Below, one piece after another: positions 22,115 through 34,100 of a stretch of DNA of 64,000 nucleotides (positions are counted from its first letter, which is position 1; each line of letters starts with the position of its first letter). The position numbers and the translations under genes were made by a program. Where the stretch lies: positions 84,528,336-84,592,335 of the forward strand of contig OY757904.1 in NCBI GenBank assembly GCA_963585895.1. Reading direction: 5' to 3'. The notes below the pieces were generated by a model. That model did not search any database. It saw only the letters and a list, made by a program, of their open reading frames with translations, and had not been told where the DNA came from. The stretch comes from Sepioteuthis lessoniana. Its lineage: Eukaryota; Mollusca; Cephalopoda; Myopsida; Loliginidae.

Positions 22115-22728
22115 CTGATAACAAAAATTAGCCATAAAATTAAATCAGTCAAATAATTTTAGACTCATAATATACACAACCTTTATTTCTTAAAAAAAAA
22201 AAAAATCATTCTTTAATCCTTTCTCTAGCAAATACATATTTTTTTTTAACTTAATTTTCAAAATATAAAAGAGTTGTTTTATCAAAAAAGATTAAAAGCT
22301 AATATCAGCAGCTTGATATTAAGTATAATTAAAACATTATGTAAGTTTGAAAATTTCATGTTAAAGAAGAATAAAATGCTTAACAAATAAGATTCAACCC
22401 TATCTTATCTGAAAACTTAACAAAACTGAAAAGCTTTCCAAGAAAAAAATTCTGTCACATTTAAACAAACTTCAGAATAAACCAGTCATTAAATGTATGA
22501 TAAAGAGAATATATGGTTTACAATCATTTTAATCTGTTTAGAAATGGTGCAAGAAGAAAAACTAAAAAGTATTTTTATCTTATGCAAATATCTAAATAGT
22601 TACCTATCAAAAGTTTAATGTGACTACGTTTGATTAAAATATCCTAAAATAAATAAAACCAAGGACATAAAATTTCTAAAAATCAATTGTACATTACAGA
22701 ATAAAATCTAAACAGATAAAATACTTAC
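22115..22728 (-). other. intron of the UBE4-like gene
   Basis: A 614 bp AT-rich intron between the two recognised exons. Its donor is GTAAGTAT (22728-22721) and its acceptor TTATCAG (ending at 22115). No repeat was recognised inside it. Confidence 0.85.
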
Positions 22729-22834
22729 TGAGTTTTTCTAACCAATCTTCACTTTCCTGGGATGTACATTTAATTCTAGATTCAGATTTAATATCAACTC
22801 GGCAATTTGGATGATATGGATATAAAACATCAAC
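22729..22834 (-). CDS. UBE4B: host gene exon: UBE4B/Ufd2-like, upstream of the two exons
   Basis: A 106 bp exon, 35 codons plus one base, reading VDVLYPYHPNCRVDIK through SEDWLEKL. The acceptor is GCATCTTAG and the donor GTAAGTAT. The single leftover base joins the AT that opens the next exon to give Asn, keeping the frame (EKL-N-KTETWQ). The content (YHPNCR.....R......EDWL) fits the part of UBE4B just before the FFLTLH block. Being very short, it would be hard to name alone; its phase match and order with the neighbouring exon support it. The upstream exon is not visible to the right before the LINE array. Confidence 0.8.
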
Positions 22835-23704
22835 CTAAGATGCATAATTATAATTTGTATTATCATGAGATCAGCAGCTTTATGTAATATATAAAAGTTC
22901 AATTTTATCATATACTAATAATGATTCTACATCTTGAGGCACAAGCACTTAAAAATGCATATTTTTCAAAATTGTTTATAATAAAAACCAACTACATACA
23001 TTGTTAATAATTATCTCAAAACACTATTGACTAATAAAAAGTCAATGTGTGACAAAAATATTTTTAAAAAAACTAAATACTGAGTAAAAGTTAATTTTGT
23101 AAGGTTTCTGTCATGGCAAAAAGTAAGCAATGAAAATTGTATTCCCTGTATAGAACAAGAAATATTTTTCTTTGAAAAGTTATTTACATTGAATAAAAAA
23201 AAGTATGATGTAATAACTTGTATGAGAAAATTTTAGGTTAAAAAATATCAGTTATCTGATTTAATAAAATTTGCAAAATTTACTAATAAATAAATTTATT
23301 TATGAAAAGGATATTTTGTTAGGAAAAAATTGTGAAAATTTCAAGTGAATCACATTCTTTTAATTTGATTTTATGAAATCCAAAAATATCTTTTAGGACA
23401 AAAAATGTACATTCTATTAGACAAATTCTGAAGAAATTAAATGAGGTGAAATTTTATGACACTGCAGAAAAAAATTACATAGAGAAATTCACATTAAAAC
23501 TTTTCAGGTGAAAAAAAAAAAGTTTTTTAAATTCAGTTTTAAAAATCTACCAAAAATCAACTAATTTTCAGGATAAAGTTTTTATGAAAAAAGTTTCCAA
23601 CCCAAATTTTTTCTTTGACAATTCATATTAGAAAATAAAAGAAAAAGTTATCAAGAAGAGCAATATTTTTACTTTACTTTACATTTTTTTTGTTGCAAAT
23701 TAAG
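22835..23704 (-). other. AT-rich intronic DNA upstream of the UBE4-like exons
   Basis: Long A/T runs and no open frame. Likely the preceding intron, which would extend into the LINE array to the right. No regulatory element could be supported. Confidence 0.5.
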
Positions 23705-24080
23705 GTGTGGTTTGGTTTAATGGATTTTAACAGTATGTCAACTCATCTGGGGTTATTTTATGCCAAGAGGTTAAGAGAATAAGATACATTGTACATCTAC
23801 AATTATATCTTTGTAGTTAACAGTTTTGATATGTTAACATCATTGGGAATCATATTGCAGTGTTACTTTGTATGATATGGATCAGAATTACATTTATATT
23901 TTTAGTATAATTTTGTTTTTCTCAAAAAGGACAGAATTTCATCCGTGTTGACATTTTCAAATTTATCTTTCATATTATTTGCATTGAAAAGGTGTTTTAT
24001 CATGTGTGTGAAAGCTTTACATTCTATGAGAAAATGTTTAACAATGCAGGGTATTTGACATGTTATACATAGAAGTTGTT
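23705..24080 (-). mobile_element. I-clade LINE tail, copy M (ORF2 C-terminus and 3'UTR)
   Basis: Minus-strand reading of about 24075-23910 gives CITCQIPCIVKHFLIEC and then MKDKFENVNTDEILSFLRK, the C-terminal Cys/His motif and tail of I-clade ORF2. The 3'UTR ends with a diverged stem-loop at 23738-23765. Only the last part of the element is present, a strong 5' truncation. Copy G starts with its own 3' end at 24081. Confidence 0.75.
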
Positions 24081-24219
24081 ATTTTTGATTGATTGTTTAG
24101 TTTTATGGCATATCAACCCTTTTTTCAGGTTATTTAATGCCAATTTCTGTTGGTTTGGTTATCTAGTGTTTGCATCATGTACATATAAATGGAATATTGA
24201 AGATTTAAATTCTTTTATA

Positions 24220-25030
24220 TAGACCAACTGCTTTTAGAAATGCTAGTATTTTGTCTACTTTGACATGTTCAAATAGTTCTTTCATATTGTTTACAGTGTA
24301 GAAATATTGTCTTTTTGGTGTTAGGTCGTGCAATCTATCAATAGGTGTTTTACTGAAATATGAAGTGTGACATCCCACACATCATGGTGGTTGTTCTTGT
24401 TTGAGTAGATATGACTGGGTGATGTCTGTGAGTCCGATACGTAGACGCAATAGGATAATCTCTTCCCTGCAGGATTTTCTGTATCCTTCCTTCCATTCTC
24501 CTATTTCGGCTTTTATAGTCTGGAGTTTGTGTGGGGTACTGTTCCATCTTAATTGCCATTTGTTTTGGGTTAAGTTTTTTATTTCTATTTCTAAGTTAGT
24601 ATATGAAATCTCAAAGCTTTTGTCCATGGGCATCTTCCAGGCTGTCTTGGCTGCGGAATCAGCTGGGTCATTCCCTTGGAATCCAGTATAGCTCTATCTC
24701 TTCGGTTTTTGATAGGATTTCTAGTCTATTCAATAGTTGCATAGTTAGGGGATTATTCAGGTTTTGGTTTTTTAGGGATGTTAAGACTGATAAAGAGGCA
24801 GAAAAAAATGATGAATTTGGTGGATTCTGTTTGTGTTATAATATTGAGTGCTAGGTCTATGGCTTTCGATTCTGCACTGTAGATAGAAATGCTGCTAGGA
24901 AGTCGTTTTGTTATTTTGGTATTATGTTGGATGGCAGCACATGATACTGTTTCCATTTTTGGAACTGTCTGTATAAATACAGATATGGTTAGGGTGGTTA
25001 TTTTTAAGGTGAAGGAATTCTTCATGGGTG
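24220..25030 (-). pseudogene. LINE copy G RNase H and C-terminus
   Basis: 25025-24753 covers the first half of RNase H (SIYSAESKAIDLALNII, with the conserved Glu). 24740-24640 gives the second half with a GNDPADSAAKTAWK-like segment, and 24633-24382 the region ITHSYLLKQEQ. The C-terminal tail NNMKELFEHVKVDKILAFLK follows at about 24300-24220. The domain order RT-RNase H-Cys/His tail is the basis for the I-clade assignment. Confidence 0.75.
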
Positions 25031-25167
25031 TGTGTTTTCTTTATTATATTTTGTTAGATTTAGTGATATTTTTGTTTTGGTTTCAATAACCTGGGTGGGG
25101 TTTTTAAGATGGTGGATTTAAGTATTTGTGTTTTATCAATTGGTATTTCGGTGATGAGATTTTCTAT

Positions 25168-27057
25168 TTAGAGTCTAAAAGGTTTGATGGGGTTTATTTT
25201 TGTTTCAAAGAAGGTTTTGTTTTGTGGGCAATAGGGGACATTGTGAGCAGGGTTTGAAGGACATGAAGCCAGTTTTTGTCTTCTAATTGATAGTGGCGGT
25301 TCCTTCGCCTCGATGTACAAGCTTTCTATAGGAGAGGTTTTGTAGGCTCCTAGTGCCAATTTCAGTCCTTGACGGTGTATAGTATTTAATTATTTTAAAT
25401 AGGATTTTCTAGCTGATCCATAGATGAATGTGCCATAGTCAAGTTGGGATTGCATTAATGTTCGGTAGAGTTTTAATAGAGATTTTTAATCTGCACCCCA
25501 GTCTCTGTGTGCTATTACTCTAAGGAGTTGGATTACTTTATTATACTTTGATCTTAAGTATTTGATGTGGGGTTTGAATGTTAATTTTTGGTCAAAGATA
25601 ATTCTTAGAAATTTGTGTTCTTCAACAATAGGGATTTCAGTTGAATCTAGTTTAAGAACAGGGTTGTTATGCATTTTGTGGAGGTTGGAGAAATGTATAC
25701 ATTGTGTTTTGTTTTTGGAGAATTTGAAACCATTTTAAAGGGTCCAGTTGTTTATTTTATTAAGACATTGTTGGAGTTGACATTCTACTGTTCTGATATA
25801 TTTTGATTTGCAACAGATTAGAAAGTCATGTATGTATAGTGAGCCTTCTACTCCCAAGTTTAAGCATTTCACAATGTTATTTATTTTTATGTTGAATAAG
25901 GTCACAGATAGGATGCTACCTTATGCCACTCCCATTTCTTGTTCTTGTAGTTCTGAGAAAGGTGTGTCGATCCATAAGTTTTTTTATAAAAACTGGAAGT
26001 TTACTTTTCAATCCCATATTTTTCAAATTTGGATTATGCCATATTTCCACGTGGTGTCATAGGCTTTTTCTATATTAAAAAATATGGCTATCATATGTTC
26101 TTTTTTGGCAAAAGCCTCTCTTATGAGGGTTTCCAAGCAGATAAGGTGATCAATTGTGCTCCTTGCTTTTCTAAAGCCTGTCTGAAGGTTTGTCATTTAA
26201 TTTGTGATTAGCTTATTTTTCAAGAGTTTTACAGATACAACTCGTTAAAGCTATTGGTCAGTAATTTGTTGGATTTGTAGTATCTCTTGCAGATTTTGGT
26301 ATTGGTATTATTGTAGCTTGTTTTCAGGAATTAGGGATGTTCCCACTGTGCCAAATGTTGTTGAAGATTTGGAGTAAATATTGGAGTGAAATTTTAGGTA
26401 GTTGTTTTAAGAATTCATATGGAACCTCATCTTGTCCAGGAGTTGTATTATGGGATTTTCTTAAAGAGGTTTTTAGTTCTGTCATGGTAAACGGTTGGTT
26501 GTAGCTTTCTGTATTATTGGAGTGAAAGTTTATTTTTCTTCTTTCTTCATTTAATTTGTTACTTTGGAATTTTTATTTGAGGTTTCTGGACGAAGAGTTT
26601 TGGGAAAAGGTTTCTGCTAGGAGGTTTAGTATGTCTTTTTTGTTTGTTGCTTTTGTTTGGTCTTTTTTTAAAAGGTGTTCAAGGGGGTGCTGTTATTCTT
26701 ACCCGATATTTTTTTAATCATATTCCATACTGTTTTAGTTTTTGTGCTGGTGTTTATTTTTGATGTGAAGTTTTTCCAAGTTTCTCGTTTTGCTTCTTTA
26801 ATTGTTCTTTGTGCTCTGGCTCTGCAATTTTTAAAGAATTCAAGATTCTCTTTCGTTGGGTTTGTCTTGAATTTTCTAAGAGCAGCATGGCGTACTCTTA
26901 CTGTTTTTTTGCACTTATTATTGTACCAAGGTTTATTGAATTTCGGTTGAATGGATGATTTTGGTATACATTTCTCTGCGATAGGAGTGTTTTTGTGAAA
27001 TAGGTGTTGTGGTCTTCTTGGTTTATATTGGCTTTTGGATTTAAATTGATATGGCAA
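25168..27057 (-). pseudogene. LINE copy G linker and reverse transcriptase
   Basis: 27057-26668 is the linker with FNKPWYNNKCKKTVRVRHAALRKFK, typical between endonuclease and RT. RT motifs follow in decayed frames: TVIPIPK near 26300, an AFFDIEKAYDTTW-like motif A near 26060, an EMGVA-type motif B near 25930, and the catalytic box near 25830 reading LYIHDFLICCKSKYI, so the first catalytic Asp is His. The thumb region EEHKFLRIIFDQKL is at 25640. The enzyme would be inactive even without the frame breaks. Confidence 0.8.
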
Positions 27058-27063
27058 AGTCTT

Positions 27064-27792
27064 TTAAAATGTTCCCATTTGGCCTTTTGTAGGTTCCAGC
27101 ATGGTATTTTTTTCTTCTGGTTCAGGTTCAAGTTTTTCTAGTATGATTAGATAGTGGTCACTTCTGCAGTTATCCTCATTGGTTTTCCAATTATAATCTA
27201 AATAAATTGTAGGGTCACTTAAGGTCAGATCTATTACTGAGTGTGTACCTGTTGCAGGATGAAGGCAGGTGGGGGATTTATTATTTAGAAGGCATAGATT
27301 GTTTTTGTTTATAAAGATTTCTATTGTACAGCCTCTTTCATTTGTATCTCTACTGCCCCATATTTGGTTATGGCTATTAAAATCTTCCATGAGTATGAAA
27401 GGTTTAGGGAGTTGTTGTATTAAATCTTCAAGTTCTAGTTCAATTATATTGCTATTGGGGGGTATGTATAGTGAGCATATGCTAATTGTTTTGTGTAGAA
27501 TTACTGATACTACCTGTAGGTTTGTGTTTAAGTTTATTTGGCTTTGCGGTAGTGTATTGTTTACAATGATAGATGTACCTGCCGATGCTCTTCTTGTATG
27601 TTTATTTATTTGATTATATATAGTGTGTTGCCTTATATTTAATTTGTCATTTTCTTTTAAAAAAGTTTCTTGGAGGCATATAACACATGAGCATAAGTTT
27701 TTAATGATGAGTGTTAACTCAAGGTTGGCTTTTATGCCTCTGATGTTCCACTGTATGATTTTATTTGTTCTGTAAATTTGTTTTGGTCCCAT
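27064..27792 (-). pseudogene. LINE copy G ORF2 endonuclease
   Basis: An open stretch of 242 codons covering the whole endonuclease domain: KIIQWNIRGIKANLEL at the start, CLQETFLKE, SICSLYIPPN, LMEDFNSHNQIWGS (the usual Gly before the Asp is Glu here), SVIDLTLSDP and CRSDHYLI with the terminal Asp-His pair. The frame is lost shortly after. The intact domain boundaries make this the best template for the family. Confidence 0.85.
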
Positions 27793-27840
27793 TGTAATTC
27801 CTTGTAGGGGAGATGTTTTGAGTCATGTTTGGTTTGTGGA

Positions 27841-29301
27841 CTAGTTGTGATTGGTGGGTATAGTGTCTTGGGTCTCCATCCTGTCTAAGGTGGGGGGGAT
27901 ACTTTCAGTTATACTCTTGTAATTTTCAGATTGTTTCATTCTTCCTGAGAAAGATTTTATTTTGCTTTTAGTTCTATTTTTGGAGATAGATTTGGAGATT
28001 TGGCTTGATTTGGTCCTTTTTTGGTTTGCATTTTCTATATGGTATGTTTTATTTAATGGTTCGGTTATGGTCTTGTTTTCCATTTGGTTTTCTTCTGTTT
28101 CAGAGGGTGGGGGTTCAATTCTGTGTATTTGGACTACTTAAAGTAAATTCTTTAGTCAGGTTTTTGGGGTTTGGTTGGTTTTTAATAGGGTTTTTGTGTG
28201 GAGAAATGGTTCTTATTTCTTCTCTTGGAGGTTGCTTAGAGAGATTTGTTTCAGTGTATTTTGATGTTTTTCCCAGGTTATGTCTAGTCATAGGTTTAGG
28301 GTTTGTACTGTAGGAGGAGAGTTTTAAGAGTATGGGTTTTATTTCTTGTATGAATTTTGGCCAGTCTTGAGGTCCCAATTGGAATAGTTTGGAGATTAGT
28401 TCTTGGTAGTTTTCTACTTTTTTACTCTCTGATTTTGGGTTGTTTTGGGAGATTTGGGAATAGATTTTATTTTTTGATGTAGCCTTCAACTATTTTTCGG
28501 GCTTCTGGATAGGGAAAGTTTCTGGTGTGTTTTATAATTAAGATTTCTTTTTCTTTTTTCCAGACTGGGCATGATCTGGTATAGGATGGATGGTCTTCAC
28601 TGCAGTTGGCACATCTGTTGTTGAGATTGCAGTCAATGGTGGTACGGTTTGGTTCTCTCTCTGCACATTTATTACATATAGTGTGTCCATTGCATACACT
28701 TCCATGGTGGCCAAATTTTTTGTATTTAAAACATCAGAGTGGTTTGGGATGTATTATTCAATTTTTTCATTAATGTAGCCAATTTTTATTTCTTTGGGAA
28801 TTGTAGGCGAGTTGAAGGTTAATATATAAGTGTTTGTTTGTATTGTTTGGTTTTCTTTTTTGAGGGTAATTCTTTTTATATCAGTTATGCCTTAGTTTTT
28901 TAGTTTGGCTAATATGTCTTCTCTTGAACACTGGGAGAGTTCTTTGTTTCTTATAACTCCTTAAGAGGAGTTTAGGATTTTATGGGAGTATGTTTTAATT
29001 TTTAAGGTGTGAAATGTTTTCATATTTAGTAAAAAGTTTGTTTTTTATTTTCAGTTTCAATCATTATTGTGCCATTTCTTAAATTTTTAACTGTTTTTGG
29101 ACTGGTATTTGTAGATATGATTTTCTGTATAAGAAATGGGGATAGTTTTGTTAATGGGGTATCTTCAAGCGATTCTAATATCATGAATTTGGGGAATGGA
29201 GGTCCAGGCTGTATTTTTTGTCCTCATCAGAATTGTCCGACTATGTAATGTCATTTGAAATTTTTTTTGGTTTTTGCTTGGGTTATATTTTCAAGAGCCA
29301 T
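27841..29301 (-). pseudogene. LINE copy G ORF1
   Basis: Starts at MALENITQAKTKK (29301), identical in its first residues to copy B. The N-terminal domain runs to about 28800. The knuckle region lies at about 28770-28570 and includes RCANCSEDHPSYTRSC. It is followed by CPVWKKEKEILIIK and the conserved NFPYPEARKIVEG. The C-terminal parts 28489-28115 (Gln/Asn/Lys-rich) and 28083-27841 are open but in different frames. It acts in the family as an RNA chaperone in the particle. The stop is close to the ORF2 start, as in copy A. Confidence 0.75.
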
Positions 29302-29829
29302 AAGGAAGGTTCATGTGTTTCATTGGCTAGGCTCCCTACCCACCACAGAGCCCCACACGGGGTTGTGCCTAGTGGGGAAACCCATTCGCCTAGTAACATC
29401 AGGGCTACATCGCCAGTATACTCATACTGATGGTAGACAGTTTTAATTTTATCCCTGGGTTTTTATTCCCAACATAATTACTTAGCCAGGGACAGAAAGG
29501 AGTATAGGTCTTTCCTCAGCGTGATTGACCCTACAGCCATTGCCTTCTAATTCAGATTTTTAAAAAATCTGAAAGAGGGCTGACATGACAAGCTGATTGA
29601 TTGGATCGGGTCTCTCTGACCACCCGTCTAGCCCAGCAAGGGCCAAAGAGGAGTTGCAAGTCACATGACCTGTTTAGTTGTCAGGTCATGGACTGCTCAG
29701 CCACCAGGATCCCATCCTCAAGCGTTACAGGTCGCCACCCACGGCGAACAGGTAGCCTCATTGGGAGGGGGTTACTCCTCTGCAGAGGTGCAGTCAGCGT
29801 ATTCTACAGCCCCAACGGACAGGGCAATG

Positions 29830-30440
29830 TTGTTCTTGCTTGACTATAAAGGAGTAAGTTTTGTGTGACAAATGCATAATAGGGATATAGTGACATGCTC
29901 CTCCCTGGATTTTCTGAATGCAGGTTTCTAGTCTCACAAAGTGGGTTTGATCATGAGCTTATTGTGAATGTCTTATTCTAACATTGTTGCCATTTTATAA
30001 AAAATCTTAATTTTAGGTTCCACATCAGTATACGAAATCTTGAATCTTTTGAAGGCCAAATCTAAAACGAATTTGACTGCCAAGTCAGTTCTTTCATTCC
30101 CCCCCCCTCACTCTAATGTGGCTAAGTATACAGCATATAAAAATCTTTTTGGAATTAAATATGGAGTCTAATCAACTCAGTAGTTTAATGATTAAGAGGT
30201 TTTGTCATTTAAAAAAAAATTAAAGTTATATTAAGACAGAGGGAAAGACTGAAAATATAATAAAGCTTTAGTGGCAGCTTTCACAGATGATGTCAAGCAT
30301 TTGGTCTATTGCACAGGCTTCAATTGAAAAGGTAGAGTTTTTCTTGCAATTTTCTTGTTTAAAATGGCAGCATACACTGTTTTATCGTTGTCCTTGGAGC
30401 CATCTGTAAAGTATAGGTGGTTGGGATGGTGTTCTATGTT
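29830..30440 (-). mobile_element. I-clade LINE fragment N (RNase H part)
   Basis: Minus-strand reading from 30430 gives LYFTDGSKDNDKTVYAAIL, the beginning of RNase H, and near 30080 AVKFVLDLAFKRFKISYTDVEPKI, its end. The fragment stops at 30440 where the leader of a gypsy element begins. No LINE ends are present. Confidence 0.65.
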
Positions 30441-30507
30441 GAATCACGAAACACACTTGTAGTCAGTAGCTAGGCTAAGAGCAACCTCTTTAGCAAGGCC
30501 AAGACTA
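30441..30507 (-). repeat. gypsy LTR end and leader, one arm of a 61 bp duplication around LINE H
   Basis: 30447-30507 repeats 37292-37352 with three mismatches. On the minus strand it holds TAGTCTTGGCC (LINE target motif), the end of the LTR (CTGACTACA) and the leader up to the gag start region. Confidence 0.8.
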
Positions 30508-31195
30508 TTTATTTCCAAAAAGTACAAATTATGCTTTTTTGGTGGGCACAAGGCCCAAGAGTTTAGGGGAGGGGAAGGGGTGAGAACTGTATTTTTCTAT
30601 GGGCCCTAGCTAGTCACACTCATCGCCAACAGTCAACAGTCATTTTATTTCAATCATTCTATACAATGGATTCATTCAACCAACCAACCACGCCACAATC
30701 ACCAAAACACCTCATTCAGTCCATGAGAATCCTACTTAAAAACCCGATGCAATGGAATGGCGTACGTACAATAGATGAAATGTGATGAGGTATTGGAGGA
30801 AAAAGCCCCAAAGTAAACAAAATATAAACCCGGTTGGTTTCCCTCCCATACCCCCTTCTATGATGTGGAGAGTCGACTGTTTTCTGGTACCTGGATAAGA
30901 CCAAAAACAAGCCAAAACTCTCCCTATAGGGGAAGATCCTAAAAAACTAATCAGGATAAAAGAACAGGCAGGAAGGGGGCCGGCCTGGAGTGGGGAGTGA
31001 ACATGAAATACTGAAAATGTGGCCAAGATCCTCATAAAAGGCCAGGGACTCACAAGTGGTAGAGGGGACAGAAAAAAGAAAACTGGGAATGGGGAGGATC
31101 TTGAGAGAACTAACATCTAGATTGCGGGGCCAATGACACACTTCATACCACTAACTAGGGGGTCAAGTTATCTAAATGTTACACAGAGTTCCTAC
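30508..31195 (-). other. Tx1 LINE H 3'UTR
   Basis: Non-coding tail of about 690 bp. It contains the GGCCTTGTGCC phrase near 30550, also present in I, K and J just before their ends, and ends GGAAATAAA at 30508 with no poly(A). The 3' end probably carries the recognition signal for the element's own RT. Confidence 0.7.
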
Positions 31196-34100
31196 TTACC
31201 TGGGGTGGGGTCTCGAAGGACCCGGACCATCATCACCATGCGCAGGCAGAGGAGGGAAGGATGACTCTAACGTTGTCCCCTTGCATACGACCAAGCTTGC
31301 TGCATACACCCACCTTTTGCTGAATGTTATGCGGTCCAAGCATCTTCTATCGCATCTAATCTTGACCCTAAGCTGATGCCTAAAGAACAAGATCAGATCG
31401 CGATAAGAAAAGTTTGCACCTTCATACAATCCCTTGTTTCGCGTCTGCCAAATCACCATTCTAGCCACGGCTAGGATCACGAGAAACACCACACGTTTCT
31501 CACCCTGAAACGGAGGGTCAACATTGTCCAAAACGTATCCAACGTCGAGCAGCACAAGCTCTCTAGGGCTGATGCGAGCCGTCCACTCCTCGACGTGGCT
31601 CCAGAACGGGCGAACCCGCTCACAGTAGTAGAAGGCGTGCGAAGCCGTTTCTTCTAAACCACTGTTGCAGCGGGGGCAGTCAGGCATACCTGCAATGCAC
31701 GCTCTGTAAGCCCAGTCGTTGAGGGCCAACGCATTTCGAACCAGCCGCCAGGTGAGCGAGAACTCGGAGTTGTTCAAGAAGCCCGAACCTGGCGCCCAAT
31801 TCCAATGGGAGCGAGCCTCCTCCGCCGACCAGCCGAGCCGACCCATCAGAGGATCTGAAGCGGAACCCACCACTAAGCCTCTATATAGTTCCTTACGAGT
31901 CCATGAGAGGTTACTGGACCGAGGAAGTTTTCGAAGGGCCCTGCGACACTCGATGACGAATGGTGGTTCATCCCTTGGCCTACGACGGCCTTCAGCCTCG
32001 GGATTCAACCTCAGGCAAGGAAAGGCGACTCTCACCTTGAGGCTCCACACTGCGTCCGTCGTCAACGATCAGCCTAGGTGAGCCAATCTCTCGGCGATCC
32101 GGTGGCTCTCGAGATCCGGCATCCCCAGACCCCCATCGCGAGGACGTTGATAGCAGACCTGTCTACGGACCATCAGGCTTCGACCCTTCCAAAGGAGCTT
32201 GAAAAGGGATTGTTCTAGCGCCACCCGATGAACCTTAGCCAGAGGTAGTACAGACAAACGGTAAAGGATCAGAGGGAAGATGTACCCGGCGCACACCTCC
32301 GCCCTGCCCTTTAAGGTCAACCGCCTTCGAAGCCAGGCAACCACCTGCGCTTCTACCTTAGTCCGTACTTCCAACCAATTTCGCTCCAGCTGGAGGCCGG
32401 CCCCGAACCACACCCCAAAGATGCGGACGGGACCGTCACTCCAGCGGAAGGGCCCTGGCAGGGGAACGCTTCCCCTCCAGGCACCCAACCGCAAACCTTC
32501 GCTCTTGTCAAAGTTGACCTTGGCACCTGCTACCTTTTCGTAACTCGCGACCGCCTTCTTCACCGCCAATATGTCCCGACGCCTGGACACAAAGACCGTG
32601 ATATCATCGGCGAACGCGGAAATCTTCGCTCGGACGCTGCCGCTTAGCAAGATTCCGCGCAGGGCCGGACCATCCCTCTCATCCCTAAGCCTTCGGAGCA
32701 GGGGCTCCAAAGCAAGGACATAGAGAAGAGGAGACAAGGGGCAGCCTTGCCGGACCGATCGCTCGATCGCAAAAGCCTCCGAACACCTCCCGTTCACCTG
32801 CACCACCGCCTGTGGGTTGCGGTACAGCATGCTAATCCATTTGCGGAACTCCGGCTCGAATCCGGCGGTCTCCAAAACCGCCGCCAAGAACTGATGGTTC
32901 ACCCTATCGAAGGCCTTGGACTGATCCAAATTGATCAGCGCGGCTTCGGTGTCGTCTTCTATTCCCTCTAGGATCTGGCGCACCAAATGCAAGTTGTCTT
33001 GGATCGATCTTCCCTTCACAGCATAGCTCTGCTCAGGGCCGATCAGATCACTGATGACAAGCTGCAAACGGTTCGCCAAGACCCGGGCCAAAATCTTTAA
33101 CTCTGTGTTAAGCAGAGTTATGGGCCTGTAATCGTCTAGCTCGCCCCGAACATGCCTGCCTTCTTTCTTCAGCAATGTGATCACGCCCTTGGTAATGCTA
33201 CCAGGGATGGCTCCCTGGGCAAACCAATGGTTGAACACATCCGTCAGAATAGGGACAAACATGTGCGACATCCTCAAGTACACTTCGTAGGGTAAACCAT
33301 CTAGTCCAGGCGACTTGTTAAGGCTGACCTGCTTCAGCGCATCACGGACTTCACATTCCGTAACCACACCCTCGCAACTAGCCGCTTCCGCCTCCCCAAG
33401 GCGGGGGAAGTCAGCTAAATAGTTATGAAACTCCTGAAGCTGGAGCTCAGGACAGAAGGCAAAGCGACCTCGAAAGTGTGCCCGGAAGGCCTCACGAATC
33501 TCACGGCTCGATCTCAGCACTCGCCCGTCCGGGGCGCTAACGCACTCGATGTACCGACAAGGGAACCTTCTCCACTCTTCCTTACGCAAAAATGCGTTAC
33601 ATTTCACGGCTTCGTTCGGAACTCTTTTTAGCCTATTTCTAACTACGAAACCCTTGTAATGCTCGCTAGCCTTGCGCTCAAGGTCCCCCTTAGCTAGATC
33701 TATGGTTACGGAGTCCTCCCCCTCCACCGCCCGGGAGAGTCTATCTTCTAAGGATTTCGCCTTCTTAGCCCTATCTAAAGCGAGCTGTTGGCTGTACTTG
33801 ATGGCGAAATCCCTAATCCTATACTTAAGGGAAGCCCACCACCTATTCCCAATAACCGCCCCCACTAACGCCCGCTTGATTAGGTTTTCCAGCCGCACCC
33901 GGAAGTCCCATACCTCCAGTAAGGAGGTATTGAACTTCCAGTAGCTAGCCAGACTAGGCCTATTAACTAGCCGCAGACTGACCCTAACGAGTTTATGGTC
34001 AGACCGCCCTAACCAGTGGAACGTGGGACAAGTAACTAGGTCACTGTCAGCTCTTCTCACTAACACTCTGTCCAGGTAAGACCGGACCTGGCCAGAGGGC

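Larger units (their letters stand above)
24081..29827 (-). mobile_element. I-clade LINE copy G, near full length
   Basis: The most complete member of the family here, 5.7 kb. In sense order: 5' terminal block (29775-29827), 5'UTR with palindrome (29551-29573), ORF1 (ATG 29301, stop at 27841), ORF2 endonuclease (from 27792), RT, RNase H, C-terminal tail (to about 24220), 3'UTR, and the stem-loop end (24087-24145). No nested insertion. Frame breaks in both ORFs and a changed catalytic box in RT make it inactive. It is the best reference for assigning the fragments A-E, L, M and N. Confidence 0.85.
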
